Shown: positions 1-9,398, numbered from the stretch's first letter. The stretch: 54,530 nt of DNA from Clostridia bacterium (GCA_017456545.1 JAFTJE010000001.1:1-54530), one strand, 5' to 3'. Numbers and translations: made by a program. Notes: generated by a model not told the origin, from the letters alone.

Positions 1-1
1 C

Positions 2-517
2 GAGGCACCCGATACAGTGCCCGATGCATCTGCACCTGAGTCCGAGAGCACAGACGGGGGCACAGCCTCCGAGGAGCCCAAAGTAGACGAGGGGGATGGG
101 GACACCGACCTTAAGGAATATCTTATGGAAAAAATAGCTCCCATTGCCGCTGGAGTTATAACATCACTTTTGGCTCTTGCTACTACGATTAAAAGAATCA
201 AAGGAACCATATCTACCCTTAACAGCTCCACAGGAGCTCTTAACGATGTAAAGGAAGCTGTGGCCGATACACTCGAAGGTGTTAAATCTGAGCTTAAAAA
301 CGGCATTTCTGAGATAGAGAAAAAAATCAGCGATATTCCTGAGCTAAAAGAGGATTATGAAATGCTTAAGAATGAGTATAAGACTCTAAAAGAACAAAAT
401 GCTTTACTGATGGAAGCTTTTAACCTGGGATTTGCATCAATACCGGATGCTGTTAGAAGTGGAAATGCACGGAAGATAGCCATCGTATCAGATAAATTTA
501 ATGAGGTGTCAGAGTGA
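2..517 (+). CDS. Phage-associated membrane/coiled-coil protein, 5' end off the window
   Basis: The frame is open to the left edge, and the first ATG (17) lacks a clear ribosome binding site, so the gene probably starts outside the window. The visible part begins with an acidic Ser/Pro/Glu-rich stretch, then one hydrophobic segment (about residues 40-60 counted from the first ATG), then a Lys/Glu-rich helix to about residue 130 that looks like a coiled coil. I do not recognise a family. The stop overlaps the GTG start of the next gene by four bases, so the two are translationally coupled. Its position in a run leading to a giant polyvalent protein suggests a phage or other mobile-element gene. 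A membrane-anchored accessory protein is an inference only. Confidence 0.6.
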   Translation, partial: EAPDTVPDASAPESESTDGGTASEEPKVDEGDGDTDLKEYLMEKIAPIAAGVITSLLALATTIKRIKGTISTLNSSTGALNDVKEAVADTLEGVKSELKNGISEIEKKISDIPELKEDYEMLKNEYKTLKEQNALLMEAFNLGFASIPDAVRSGNARKIAIVSDKFNEVSE

Positions 518-942
518 AAAGAAAATTGTGCATGCTATATATTGCTTCATTTGTCTCAACGGTTGCTCCTCTTACCATATACATTGTTATCAACAAGGAT
601 AAATATATAAGCACAGTTGTCGATTCTGTTAAGCTCAGTGCAGGATTTGTAATATGTGCAATACTTATGCTCCTTAAGATTATGGACAAGCTTAAAATAC
701 CGTCAGGAACGACTACATATGCGATTGTTTTTCTCCTTTCTTATCTTCTTGACGCTATACTCAAAGATCTTATTATTCTTTCATTTTTAGCACTTGTGGG
801 AGAAATGATTGATATTTTGTTTTTCCGTATACCTATAAAACGCCTTAAGGATCGCATTCATACGGACAAGATAGCGAGAGCCACAAGCTCTCAGGTTAAA
901 GAGGTTCTTGAACAGTATTTCAGAGGAGGAAACAATGAGTAG
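514..942 (+). CDS. Small multi-pass membrane protein of the phage cluster
   Basis: This 142-residue protein starts at a GTG that overlaps the previous stop (GTGA), with GAGG seven bases upstream. It has hydrophobic segments at about residues 7-25, 42-55 and 70-100, then a basic cytoplasmic-type tail. The size and layout are holin-like, but I see no family motif, so holin is only one possibility. Another is a membrane component delivered or assembled with the neighbouring large protein. It is followed directly by another membrane protein gene, with the end of this gene overlapping that gene's start. Confidence 0.6.
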   Translation: MKRKLCMLYIASFVSTVAPLTIYIVINKDKYISTVVDSVKLSAGFVICAILMLLKIMDKLKIPSGTTTYAIVFLLSYLLDAILKDLIILSFLALVGEMIDILFFRIPIKRLKDRIHTDKIARATSSQVKEVLEQYFRGGNNE

Positions 943-1822
943 GACAAATGTGAGAAATTTTATATTCAAAAATATAGGTATCATTCTTACTGTTCTTATA
1001 TCCGTTCTGTATATCTTCAAGGGATTCTACTCCCTTGAGGAATCAGGAAAAACTATCTACGAAATACTCGGTGATGGAGCACTTTCTGCAGTTTTGGGAT
1101 TCTGCATTACAGCTCTATTGCGTCAAACGGGCATTAATTACGGTAATGACGATATAGAACTTATAAATACACGGTCGTTACATTCAAAGAAGGTGGATCA
1201 GATAACTCCGTATATGAACCTTTTAGACGAATTTTGTGAAATTGAAAGCAAAAGGGTGCTCAAAGAAATGCGAACCAAAATTTTGGCACCTCGAGGTTTG
1301 AGATATGATGATTTGTTTGATACTGAAGGATTATATATCGGTGAATATGTTCCCGAAACAAAAAAATATACCGATAAAACTCTAAAAAAAGAGTACAAAA
1401 GGAAAATACGCCTTGATAGGAAGGCGATACATTATGCACAAGGGTTAAAATTAACTCCTCTATTATCCTCGACTCTTACCTCAGAGGGGGCCAAGATAGA
1501 GGACCCCCACAATTTTGGAGGAGATCCTGTACAGTATACGAAGGATTGTAACAGAAAGCAGATATTAAGCAAACTAATGTGTGCAATGGCGTTTGGATAT
1601 TACACGCTTAGAATTCTTGATGATGCGTCCTGGCAAAACCTGTTGTGGCCTGCAATTCAGGTGGTGTTGTATCTTGTGTTTGGAGCCATTGAGATGATGA
1701 ATGCGTATATGTTTATCAAGACGGAAGGCAATGGCAGTATGCTTCGCAAGATAGATATGCTGGAGAAATTTAACGCTTATGCAAAGGAGAAAATAAAAAA
1801 TGTCAACTGTAGCGAAATATAA
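935..1822 (+). CDS. Membrane protein of unknown function, phage cluster
   Basis: The ATG at 935 is preferred over the TTG at 908 because AGGAGG lies just before it; this gives 295 residues. Two hydrophobic segments near the N-terminus (about residues 9-28 and 43-62) and one or two near the C-terminus (about 232-262) flank a central soluble region of about 160 residues rich in Lys, Arg and Asp. No family is recognised. It overlaps both neighbours (935-942 and 1800-1822), which argues for one transcript and coupled translation with the coiled-coil protein downstream. A role at the phage-host membrane interface is an inference. Confidence 0.6.
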   Translation: MSRTNVRNFIFKNIGIILTVLISVLYIFKGFYSLEESGKTIYEILGDGALSAVLGFCITALLRQTGINYGNDDIELINTRSLHSKKVDQITPYMNLLDEFCEIESKRVLKEMRTKILAPRGLRYDDLFDTEGLYIGEYVPETKKYTDKTLKKEYKRKIRLDRKAIHYAQGLKLTPLLSSTLTSEGAKIEDPHNFGGDPVQYTKDCNRKQILSKLMCAMAFGYYTLRILDDASWQNLLWPAIQVVLYLVFGAIEMMNAYMFIKTEGNGSMLRKIDMLEKFNAYAKEKIKNVNCSEI

Positions 1823-2621
1823 AAAATACTACGACTCTCTCAAAGGGAAGGATGTTAAATCCCAATCATTACTTGAACAAAATAAAACGAAGGAAGATCT
1901 AATCCTCCAACAGTACAAAAATGCAGCCAAGACAGCCTCAAATGCCTACAATGATAGTAGCAAACAACTTGACCAGCAGAAGGCAAGAGCAATTCAGGAG
2001 GCGAATGCTTTTGAACAGCGTCTTGCAAGGTATATCCCTGAATTGAATCAGCGTTCGGGGATATCCGGTACCGGAATGGCAGAGAGCACTGCACTTGAAG
2101 CGTATTCTGCTCAAGAAGGTCAGAAGCGAAATGCTATATCTAAGTATGAAACTGAGCAGAATAACTTGCTGAAAGAATACGCAAGAACAGCTTCCGCTAT
2201 GGAGAATGAAAAGCTTTCAAAGATAGCTGATATAGATGCTCAAAATCTTGCAATATTAAGCCAGGCGAAGGATAATCTTACAAATGCTTATAAGAGTAAT
2301 CTTCAAATCCTCGGAGAGGGCGTCAAAAATGAAACAATCAGCGTTAAAGACTATATTGATTACTACAACAGCGTTGTAGACGAGCTTGATCCTGAACTGG
2401 ATGCAAATTTGATGATGCAATACAATGATATAGCCGGTGTTCCAAAAGGGATGTTGTTAAAATTCAAAACCGACAAAAAAATTACTCGTGATTTTGATGG
2501 TGAAACCTATGAGTATAAAGACGGACGATGGATACCGGTTGTAGAAGAGCCAAATACGGAGAAGACAAATCTTCAAAACAAAATCAAAGGTAGTTTTTTT
2601 AAGAGCAATCTGATAAAGTAG
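1800..2621 (+). CDS. Coiled-coil structural-type phage protein
   Basis: The 273-residue product starts inside the end of the preceding gene, with AAAGGAG a few bases upstream. It is highly charged and helical: residues about 20-75 and 90-170 are rich in Ala, Glu, Lys and Gln with Asn/Tyr repeats, typical of a long coiled coil. There is no signal peptide or membrane segment. Tail or internal virion proteins of Firmicutes phages often look like this, but the family is not recognised. It lies 10 bp upstream of the giant polyvalent protein gene and shares its strand, so a common transcript is likely. Confidence 0.6.
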   Translation: MSTVAKYKKYYDSLKGKDVKSQSLLEQNKTKEDLILQQYKNAAKTASNAYNDSSKQLDQQKARAIQEANAFEQRLARYIPELNQRSGISGTGMAESTALEAYSAQEGQKRNAISKYETEQNNLLKEYARTASAMENEKLSKIADIDAQNLAILSQAKDNLTNAYKSNLQILGEGVKNETISVKDYIDYYNSVVDELDPELDANLMMQYNDIAGVPKGMLLKFKTDKKITRDFDGETYEYKDGRWIPVVEEPNTEKTNLQNKIKGSFFKSNLIK

Positions 2622-2631
2622 GGGGGATAAT

Positions 2632-5600
2632 GTGAGTGAATTGTGGGATGCGTACTTAAGGTACGGAAAATATGGAATGGGTGCGGTTGCAAGCAACTCT
2701 GTTCTAAAGGTTGAAGAGGATGATTCTGACCTTACTAAGGCTCTAAAAACCGGAGGACAAACTGTATTTGATGCAATGTTTCGATTTACTCAGGGTGCTT
2801 CTAAAAGCATAGAAGGCGTTGTGGATTACGGCTTGGGTATAGGTGCTGGTATAAGTGGTTTTTTCGGCGATGAAGAAAAACAGAGCATGCTGGAAAAAGC
2901 CGTTAGATATGACTGGACTTATGAAAATGTTGCTGCCGGAAACCAGTGGAATGACCATTCGCTTTTGCGTGGGAATACAGTCGGAGAATTCACAGGAAAT
3001 GTTATTGAAGGAGTTGGAGGGATGGTACCTGCCGTTGTTTCAAATGCTGTGCTCCCCGGCTCGGGCATTTTCGTAATGTCTGCAGGTGCAGCGGGCAACG
3101 CCACGGAAGAAGCCTTAAACAACGGTGCAGCTATCGGTCCTGCGTTAGCGTACGGAACTCTTAGAGGATCTATAGAAGCTCTGACAGAAAAGCTTGGAGG
3201 ATTTAACTTCGGTGGTGGAACTGTAGCAGGCAAGCTCACGGCCGGCACGACACTTGGAAAAGCAACATCTAAGGGTATCGGTAAACTTGCAGAAAGCTTT
3301 GTTGCAGAGGGCACTGAAGAGGTTATATCTGATATGCTTGATCCTTTAGCTAAAAAGGCTACAGGGGTCGATACCAGAAGCCTGGATGAACAGTATGCCG
3401 AGGTGCAGGAAGGTCTTGGCGAAACATTCCTTACAGGTGGTGCTGTTGGTACCATTATGAGTGGAGGACAGAATTTTGTAAGAAACTCTGCAAACCGTGA
3501 AAGAGGTGGAGCAAGGGCCTCAAGGGCAGACGATTATATATCATATGTCAGTGATATATCGGCTAATCTCAAAGGCACAGACGCAGATGTAAGATACGAT
3601 AGGGCTATACATGACTCCTTTATCGGGATAGAAGGTGAACTTATGCAGATGAGTGAAAACTCTCGTAAAAACTACCTTAAATCCCTTGAAAAAACGCCTT
3701 TCAAAATGGCATTTAATGAAACAGGTAAATATGTCGGTGCCAAAGCAAACAATATAAATCCCGGAGCTATTAGTAATAATCTACGCAATCTCTCGGCAAA
3801 TCTTAAATATAAAGCTGTCAGTGCCGATGTGGAGCTTAGTGAGGATGCTATCAAGGGTAAGAAGCTTATCGAAGATATATTTGGTAAAAATAGTGCTTCT
3901 GTAGTCATATCCGATGATATGGATGCTAACACAAGAATGACTGTTGATATCAGTACAGGTGTTATATACATAAATAACAATATGGAATTCGATGAAAAGT
4001 TTTCCGTTGCAGTTGCAGCCATTCACGAAATTGTACATACAACAGAGGGAACAGAAGAATACGAGGAGCTTGCTAACCTTGCCTTTGCTGTTTTTTCAAT
4101 GGATGAATTCCAGAATACATACAAGAATGTGGATTTTTCTGAAATTGATATTGATAATCTAACAAAGGCACAGGCAGAATATGTACTCTCAACCGAGAAG
4201 GTAGCTGACCTTGTAGGACACCTTCTTTCAAGCCCATCCGCCCTTGCCAAGCTCAGAGCAAGAAACAAGGGAGTATTTGAAAAGCTTAAGGCTATATTCC
4301 ATTTTGCTCACGACAGCTCCACATCCAAAGAGGGTAAAAAGACTCTTAAAAAGGTCCTTGATTCATTTGATAAAGCACTCGAAGCATCTCACGGTGGCGT
4401 TCTCTTAAGCGATCTAAGTGACGATGAGGAAAAAGAAAACACCGAGCAGGGGCACGGTGTGGATGAGGAGAGGGATTCGAAAGCGTCAAAAGAAAAGGAT
4501 CAAAGTTTTATAAAGGATAAATATTTCGAGTCCCAAATCGACAAATGGAAATCTTTAAGTCACGGTTCTTATGTTAAGGTTGGTGAGCTACACAGTTCAC
4601 ATCCTTTGTGCCTTGTTGGAATGCCAAGTGGCGTTTTAAGATATGATGTATCAAAAATCAATAAAAATATGAGCAAGCATTCGTCATATTTAACGATTGG
4701 GCTATTAAAGGAAATTCCTAATATTATTGAACATCCAATAGCAATAACTGAATTCACGGAAGAAAATACGGTTAATGTTTTTGGAAATGTTTTTGTTAAT
4801 AACCATCCTATGATGTTAGGTGTAACAATTTCAAAGGATAGAGCTGGTAATGATATAAGCAAGATTAGAACATATAATTTAAGAAGAGATGTTGAGAAAA
4901 TAATTACAGATGAAAATATCCTTTATCTTAACGAAGATAAAAAAAGAACCCAAGAATGGTTCCAAGCCTGTGGGAAACAAGTCCCTTTAGGGGGAAACAA
5001 ATTCGGGTTCATACATAGTATATCACAAAATCTGAAAAATGTCAACATTGATGAGAGAAATTCTAAAAAAGCCACAGGCAAAGGCGTAACATGGGACGAT
5101 CTTAATACAGATAGTCATGTACTGCCGGAGGATAACAGTGATATAAGGGTGCATCCTCCAAAGCCTAAGAATAAAGCTGAAGCAAAGGAAGTCTCTGAAA
5201 AGAAAGAAGTTAAAAAAGCAAAGAGACCGCTTAAAATAACTAAGGCGTTGACCAATGAAGAAGGAATTAACATTATATCCTATATTATGGAGGACCATTT
5301 TAAGTGTATTACTGCGGACACTAAAATGGCTTATATTCCTAAGGAAGCTCGCAAGGACATAATCGACAGGCTTACTCATATTGCTGATACCAATGATATG
5401 GAGTCTTATGTGGGCAAGGTATACGATATAGCTGAGCTCATCTGCAACGAGGCTGTTATTCGTGAGCAGTACGATATATCTGACCGTGTAGATGTAGAGG
5501 AGGCACGCAGAACTGTTGATATTCTTAATTCGTATAAGGGTAAGATAAATCTTGAAGCTATACTGGAGGATATTAAGACTGTATATGATACCCGTGCCTC

Positions 5601-8600
5601 ACACCTTATAAGAACCTGGGGTGCAAAAAAAAGGCGAGGCGTATCTACCGATGTTATTAAAGAGGAGCTCTCGGAATATGGTATCAGAATCAGTGCGATT
5701 AATGAGGCAGATATATTTACCGAGCTTGTGACCAAATATGATATGGCCAATAGCATTATCAACGATGCAGAAAAAAGTATAACTACAAAGGTAAAGGATT
5801 TGTTTGCGAAGGATGCTGATGGCAAGGCTCGGCTTATAGAAAATGTAGCGGATGATATACATACTCTCTTTAATAAAAACATAGAGAGAGAATATTTCAA
5901 AACATATTCTAAGGTTTTATCTGTGTGCCGTAAATTTAATGACTTGAAAAAAGGCACATATGTTAATGCAACAGAAATTGAGGATGCGGCCCTTAGAAAT
6001 GTTTATGATAATATCAAGACTCTTCGTGGTGGGCTTTTAAGTGTTAAATCTGTAACAGAAACCTTTAAGCATTTGACCGTGTGGTATTCTGACAAGAATG
6101 AGTCTTTGGAAGGAAGGATAGATTCTGAAACGCAGGAGCTTATTCGAGAGATTGCATTCCGCCGGGATGACCCTATCAATGTGGTAGAGCTAAAAAATAT
6201 ACTCAAGGTTCTCCAAAGGGTCTATGCCACTCTTGAAAATTATACAAAGATTTACCGTGACGGTAGGTATCATGACATCAGCGATATAGTCGAAAGTAAC
6301 ATGAAAACGGCAGAAAGGGCGAAAAATAACGACAATACTATCACCAAATTCTACCGTAACAAATTCCTTAAAAGCATAGGTGATCCTCAATATGTATGTG
6401 AATTACTTGACGGATACCGTCAGGGCTTTGCAACAGCCATACTCAAGGAGCTAAGGGAAGGTGAGATAAAATATTCCAAAACAAAAATTGATATCCTTAC
6501 TGAACTGGATAAGTTTTTTAAGAATAAAGAAAACAAGAAGTATATTAACACTCTTTCTAAAAGAACCATTAATATAGATGGCAAGAGTGTTCCTATGGAT
6601 ATCGCTATTTCTGTATATATGACAAATAAAAGATGTCATGCACAGAAGGGTCTACAAATGAACGGCTTTGAGTACAAAGGCAAAAAAGGCAATATTGATA
6701 AGCTCGAGGGCCTTACCGTAGGGGATATATCCGGAATTGAGGCTAACTTTACAGAGAAGGACAAACAGTTTATATCTATCGTTGAAAGTGTTTACAAAAA
6801 ATGTAGAGATTACAAATATGATACAGATATGGTAAGACTCGGATTTAGTAATATAGTTACGGACTATTATTACCCTATATTCCGTGTCCATGCCACAAGT
6901 ATTGAGTCGAGTGAGATGTATTTTGCAGCAGATTCTGTAAATACAGCATACTTTAATAAAAATACCGTTCAAGGAGCTAAGCAGAGGCTTGTTGTTAAAA
7001 GCGTTCTCGATACTATGACAACTCATATTGAGGGGATAGCGAGATATGTGGGATATGCCATAGCAGTGGACAACTTTAACAAGCTTTGGAATTTCAATAC
7101 CGTTGAAAACAAAAATAATCCCGTTACAATAAAAAATAAGCTTGATGCTTTTTGGGGTGAGGGCTCGAAATATCTGGTCGATTTAGTTAATGATGTACAG
7201 GGCAAACGATTGGAGCAACAACCGGGTGCCGACATTATAAACTGGCTACGCAGTAGTTACGCTACATATCAGCTCGGTGCTAATCCAAAGGTGTGGTTTA
7301 CACAGCTTTCGTCTTACCTTGCGGCGTTTAATAAGCTTTCCAAAAGCTCGATGCTTAAAGCTTTTACTATAGATGGAACGGATGTAGACGAATACTGTGC
7401 TCTTGCGGAAATACGAAACAGAGATATGCAAATAGCCAAAGCACAGTCGGTATCTGATAAGGTTGGTAAAATCGGTAATATAATGATGAAGCCCATCGGT
7501 GCAGTGGACCGTATGGTTGTAAAGAAGTTATTTGCGGCATGCCAAATAGAGGTTAATAAGAGATATGGTCTTGCTCTTGGCAGTGAGGAAAACAAAATAA
7601 GAGCCGGCGAGCTTCTTACGGAGATTATATTCGAGACACAGCAGAACTCCTTTGCATCGGAACGGTCAGCTGTAATGAGAAGGTCCGGAGAGATAATAAA
7701 GAGCTTTACAATGTTCTCGGCTGATGCTATGAAGCTTTGGAGCCGTTGGTTTGGTGCTATAGGAAAGCATCATACTATAAGACGAGAATTATATCTTGCA
7801 AAACAGAATGGCAAAAATACTACAGAGCTTGAAAATGAGTTGAAGGAAGCAAAAAAAGAGGTTGCTAAAACAACAACTTCTGTCGTAACAGTTGCTATGT
7901 TTATGGCGTTTGTATCTATGGCGTTTCGTCACCTTTATAACAAGGATGACGAGGAAAACGATGCTGTTACATTTGCCAAGGATTTCGGTGCCAATCTTAT
8001 AGGTATGTTCCCGTTCATAAGAGATGCAGTTTCATATTTTTCTGAGGGATATGATGTGGGTACATTCGCTACAGATTCATTCAACAATGTGCTTTCTTCG
8101 GTAAAATCATTAGCTGTACTCATTGGTGATGCAATAAGTGGTAAATATGTTTCGAAGCAGGAGATAGCAAAGGTACTCAAGAGCTTGTTCTTTACTGTAG
8201 GACAAGTTTCGGGTATTCCTACAAGGAATGTTTATAATTTTACCGCCGGAATGATAAACAGATTTGCTGAAGGATCACTTGGCTATATGATAACTGATGT
8301 CATTTACGGGAAGTCTTATTCCTCCGATCTTAGCAAGGCTATAGAGGAAGGGGATGAGGTTAAGATACATACTATCCTTTCTCTTGCAAGTGCCGGAGAG
8401 GGCAGTAAGTATTCAAGCGAGACTATGCAGGTTATTTCCAATCTATACAGAAATGGATACAATTGTCTCCCGAGGACCATATCTGAAAAGGTGATAGTTG
8501 CCGGCGTTGAATATGAGTTAACAGCAGAACAGTATAAATCTATCACTCAGGAATACGGAAGGGCTAACGGTGTAATTAACGATATAGTTGTCACTTCAGG

Positions 8601-9003
8601 ATTCGATTCCTTGAGTGCGGAATCACAAAGTAAGGCCATCAAATTCGTAAACGATTATTATTTTGCAGCAGCCACAGAAAAAGGACTCGGCATAAGCTAT
8701 AAATCCGATTCGAGCTACTATAAAAAATTGGTGTATGGTAAGCTCATTGACATTAAGGTGTTGGCAATGGCGGTGGCACAGGTTAACGAGATTAAAAAAT
8801 CCGCAGGAGAGGGCGATAATATTCGTCAGAAGATAAGAGATTATATTCAGTCTCTTCCGTTGTCTGCCGAGCAGAAATATCTGCTGTTCAATTATTTCGG
8901 ATACACATCAGAAGTGGATAAGGAAAAGATGGTGTCATTCATTAAATCAAATTCAAAGCTTTCAGCAGAGAATAAAGAATATCTATTAAAACGATATAAA
9001 TAA
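2632..9003 (+). CDS. Giant polyvalent phage protein with metallopeptidase-like and MuF-C-like domains
   Basis: The 2123-residue product starts at GTG 2632 after a GGGGGG ribosome binding site; the ATG two bases earlier runs straight into a stop. Visible layout: a Gly/Ala-rich N-terminal region (about 60-290) of the kind seen in phage large polyvalent proteins; an HEIVH metallopeptidase motif at 465-469; a charged linker (about 595-625); a segment at about 625-810 resembling MuF C-terminal nuclease domains (barnase-EndoU-colicin-RelE fold); a Lys/Glu linker; then over 1200 largely helical residues with a hydrophobic stretch near 1745-1762. Such proteins are known from phages and conjugative elements, where they are thought to be delivered with the DNA and to counter host defences. 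Function here is inferred from architecture; the domain names need profile searches. Confidence 0.65.
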   Translation: MSELWDAYLRYGKYGMGAVASNSVLKVEEDDSDLTKALKTGGQTVFDAMFRFTQGASKSIEGVVDYGLGIGAGISGFFGDEEKQSMLEKAVRYDWTYENVAAGNQWNDHSLLRGNTVGEFTGNVIEGVGGMVPAVVSNAVLPGSGIFVMSAGAAGNATEEALNNGAAIGPALAYGTLRGSIEALTEKLGGFNFGGGTVAGKLTAGTTLGKATSKGIGKLAESFVAEGTEEVISDMLDPLAKKATGVDTRSLDEQYAEVQEGLGETFLTGGAVGTIMSGGQNFVRNSANRERGGARASRADDYISYVSDISANLKGTDADVRYDRAIHDSFIGIEGELMQMSENSRKNYLKSLEKTPFKMAFNETGKYVGAKANNINPGAISNNLRNLSANLKYKAVSADVELSEDAIKGKKLIEDIFGKNSASVVISDDMDANTRMTVDISTGVIYINNNMEFDEKFSVAVAAIHEIVHTTEGTEEYEELANLAFAVFSMDEFQNTYKNVDFSEIDIDNLTKAQAEYVLSTEKVADLVGHLLSSPSALAKLRARNKGVFEKLKAIFHFAHDSSTSKEGKKTLKKVLDSFDKALEASHGGVLLSDLSDDEEKENTEQGHGVDEERDSKASKEKDQSFIKDKYFESQIDKWKSLSHGSYVKVGELHSSHPLCLVGMPSGVLRYDVSKINKNMSKHSSYLTIGLLKEIPNIIEHPIAITEFTEENTVNVFGNVFVNNHPMMLGVTISKDRAGNDISKIRTYNLRRDVEKIITDENILYLNEDKKRTQEWFQACGKQVPLGGNKFGFIHSISQNLKNVNIDERNSKKATGKGVTWDDLNTDSHVLPEDNSDIRVHPPKPKNKAEAKEVSEKKEVKKAKRPLKITKALTNEEGINIISYIMEDHFKCITADTKMAYIPKEARKDIIDRLTHIADTNDMESYVGKVYDIAELICNEAVIREQYDISDRVDVEEARRTVDILNSYKGKINLEAILEDIKTVYDTRASHLIRTWGAKKRRGVSTDVIKEELSEYGIRISAINEADIFTELVTKYDMANSIINDAEKSITTKVKDLFAKDADGKARLIENVADDIHTLFNKNIEREYFKTYSKVLSVCRKFNDLKKGTYVNATEIEDAALRNVYDNIKTLRGGLLSVKSVTETFKHLTVWYSDKNESLEGRIDSETQELIREIAFRRDDPINVVELKNILKVLQRVYATLENYTKIYRDGRYHDISDIVESNMKTAERAKNNDNTITKFYRNKFLKSIGDPQYVCELLDGYRQGFATAILKELREGEIKYSKTKIDILTELDKFFKNKENKKYINTLSKRTINIDGKSVPMDIAISVYMTNKRCHAQKGLQMNGFEYKGKKGNIDKLEGLTVGDISGIEANFTEKDKQFISIVESVYKKCRDYKYDTDMVRLGFSNIVTDYYYPIFRVHATSIESSEMYFAADSVNTAYFNKNTVQGAKQRLVVKSVLDTMTTHIEGIARYVGYAIAVDNFNKLWNFNTVENKNNPVTIKNKLDAFWGEGSKYLVDLVNDVQGKRLEQQPGADIINWLRSSYATYQLGANPKVWFTQLSSYLAAFNKLSKSSMLKAFTIDGTDVDEYCALAEIRNRDMQIAKAQSVSDKVGKIGNIMMKPIGAVDRMVVKKLFAACQIEVNKRYGLALGSEENKIRAGELLTEIIFETQQNSFASERSAVMRRSGEIIKSFTMFSADAMKLWSRWFGAIGKHHTIRRELYLAKQNGKNTTELENELKEAKKEVAKTTTSVVTVAMFMAFVSMAFRHLYNKDDEENDAVTFAKDFGANLIGMFPFIRDAVSYFSEGYDVGTFATDSFNNVLSSVKSLAVLIGDAISGKYVSKQEIAKVLKSLFFTVGQVSGIPTRNVYNFTAGMINRFAEGSLGYMITDVIYGKSYSSDLSKAIEEGDEVKIHTILSLASAGEGSKYSSETMQVISNLYRNGYNCLPRTISEKVIVAGVEYELTAEQYKSITQEYGRANGVINDIVVTSGFDSLSAESQSKAIKFVNDYYFAAATEKGLGISYKSDSSYYKKLVYGKLIDIKVLAMAVAQVNEIKKSAGEGDNIRQKIRDYIQSLPLSAEQKYLLFNYFGYTSEVDKEKMVSFIKSNSKLSAENKEYLLKRYK

Positions 9004-9010
9004 AATAAGC

Positions 9011-9038
9011 AGACCACTTTCGGGTGGTCTGTTTGTTT
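9011..9038 (+). terminator. Terminator after the polyvalent protein gene
   Basis: A 7-bp stem AGACCAC/GTGGTCT with a six-base loop is followed by GTTTGTTT. It lies 8 bp after the stop codon and closes the phage transcript. Confidence 0.8.
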
Positions 9039-9059
9039 AGGTACAAAGGTAGGTACAAA
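9039..9059 (+). repeat. Two AGGTACAAA direct repeats
   Basis: AGGTACAAA occurs at 9039-9047 and again at 9051-9059, a period of 12 bp. They sit between the last phage gene and the att-like site at 9157. Short direct repeats of this kind beside an attachment site are candidate arm-type integrase binding sites; this role is inferred. Confidence 0.35.
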
Positions 9060-9156
9060 AATATAATTAACGCAGTATTTTTGAACAATTTTTAACCGTT
9101 TTTAAGACAAAAAGTGTGCAAAATAAGGGGAAATAACGGCAAAATATGACATTTAA

Positions 9157-9253
9157 CAAATCTCTCCTTCTCCGCCAACAAAAAAGGACACCATATCGGT
9201 GTCCTTTTTTGTTTGGTGAGGAGATTTGAGCTTCATCAGTGTCGGTTACTCGG
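9157..9253 (+). other. attR-like site: tRNA-Ser 3' end plus terminator
   Basis: The sequence starts with a variant of the last 21 bases of the tRNA-Ser gene found at 24183-24273 (ending CTTCTCCGCCA), then the same hairpin GGACACC/GGTGTCC and T-run, then the same downstream sequence. Overall the 97 bp match the inverse complement of 23874-23970 and 24107-24203 with only a few differences, all in the first 30 bases. No tRNA body precedes it, since phage DNA does. This is what integration into a tRNA 3' end leaves at the distal prophage boundary. Integrase and left end are outside the window. Confidence 0.6.
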
Positions 9254-9337
9254 TGCGGGATGCGGTAAGACTCCACGAAAGCCCCGACTCCTTGGCTGAG
9301 TGGTTAGTCGCACCCATACAAAGCGTAGCGTAGTAGT

Positions 9338-9391
9338 CAAATCTTCTCTTCTCCGCCAACAAAATAGGACACCATATCGGTGTCCTTTTTT
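9338..9391 (+). other. Second tRNA-Ser 3'-end fragment with terminator
   Basis: The 21 bases CAAATC...CTCCGCCA (9338-9358) equal the 3' end of tRNA-Ser exactly, and the following hairpin and T-run (to about 9391) are identical to the inverse complement of the sequence beside the real tRNA. No tRNA body lies upstream: the 84 bp between this and the first att-like site are unlike a tRNA. It marks either a second, older attachment scar or the host side of a composite site. Beyond it the sequence is chromosomal up to the DUF1667 gene. Confidence 0.55.
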
Positions 9392-9398
9392 TGTTTAT

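Noticed and set aside
2919-3455. 178-residue minus-strand frame inside the polyvalent protein gene
   Set aside because: Pro/Ser/Thr-rich antisense translation of a Gly/Ala-rich coding region; no start signal.
9275-9358. Complete second tRNA-Ser before the fragment at 9338
   Set aside because: No 5' acceptor strand, D-arm or anticodon arm can be formed; only the last 21 bases match a tRNA.
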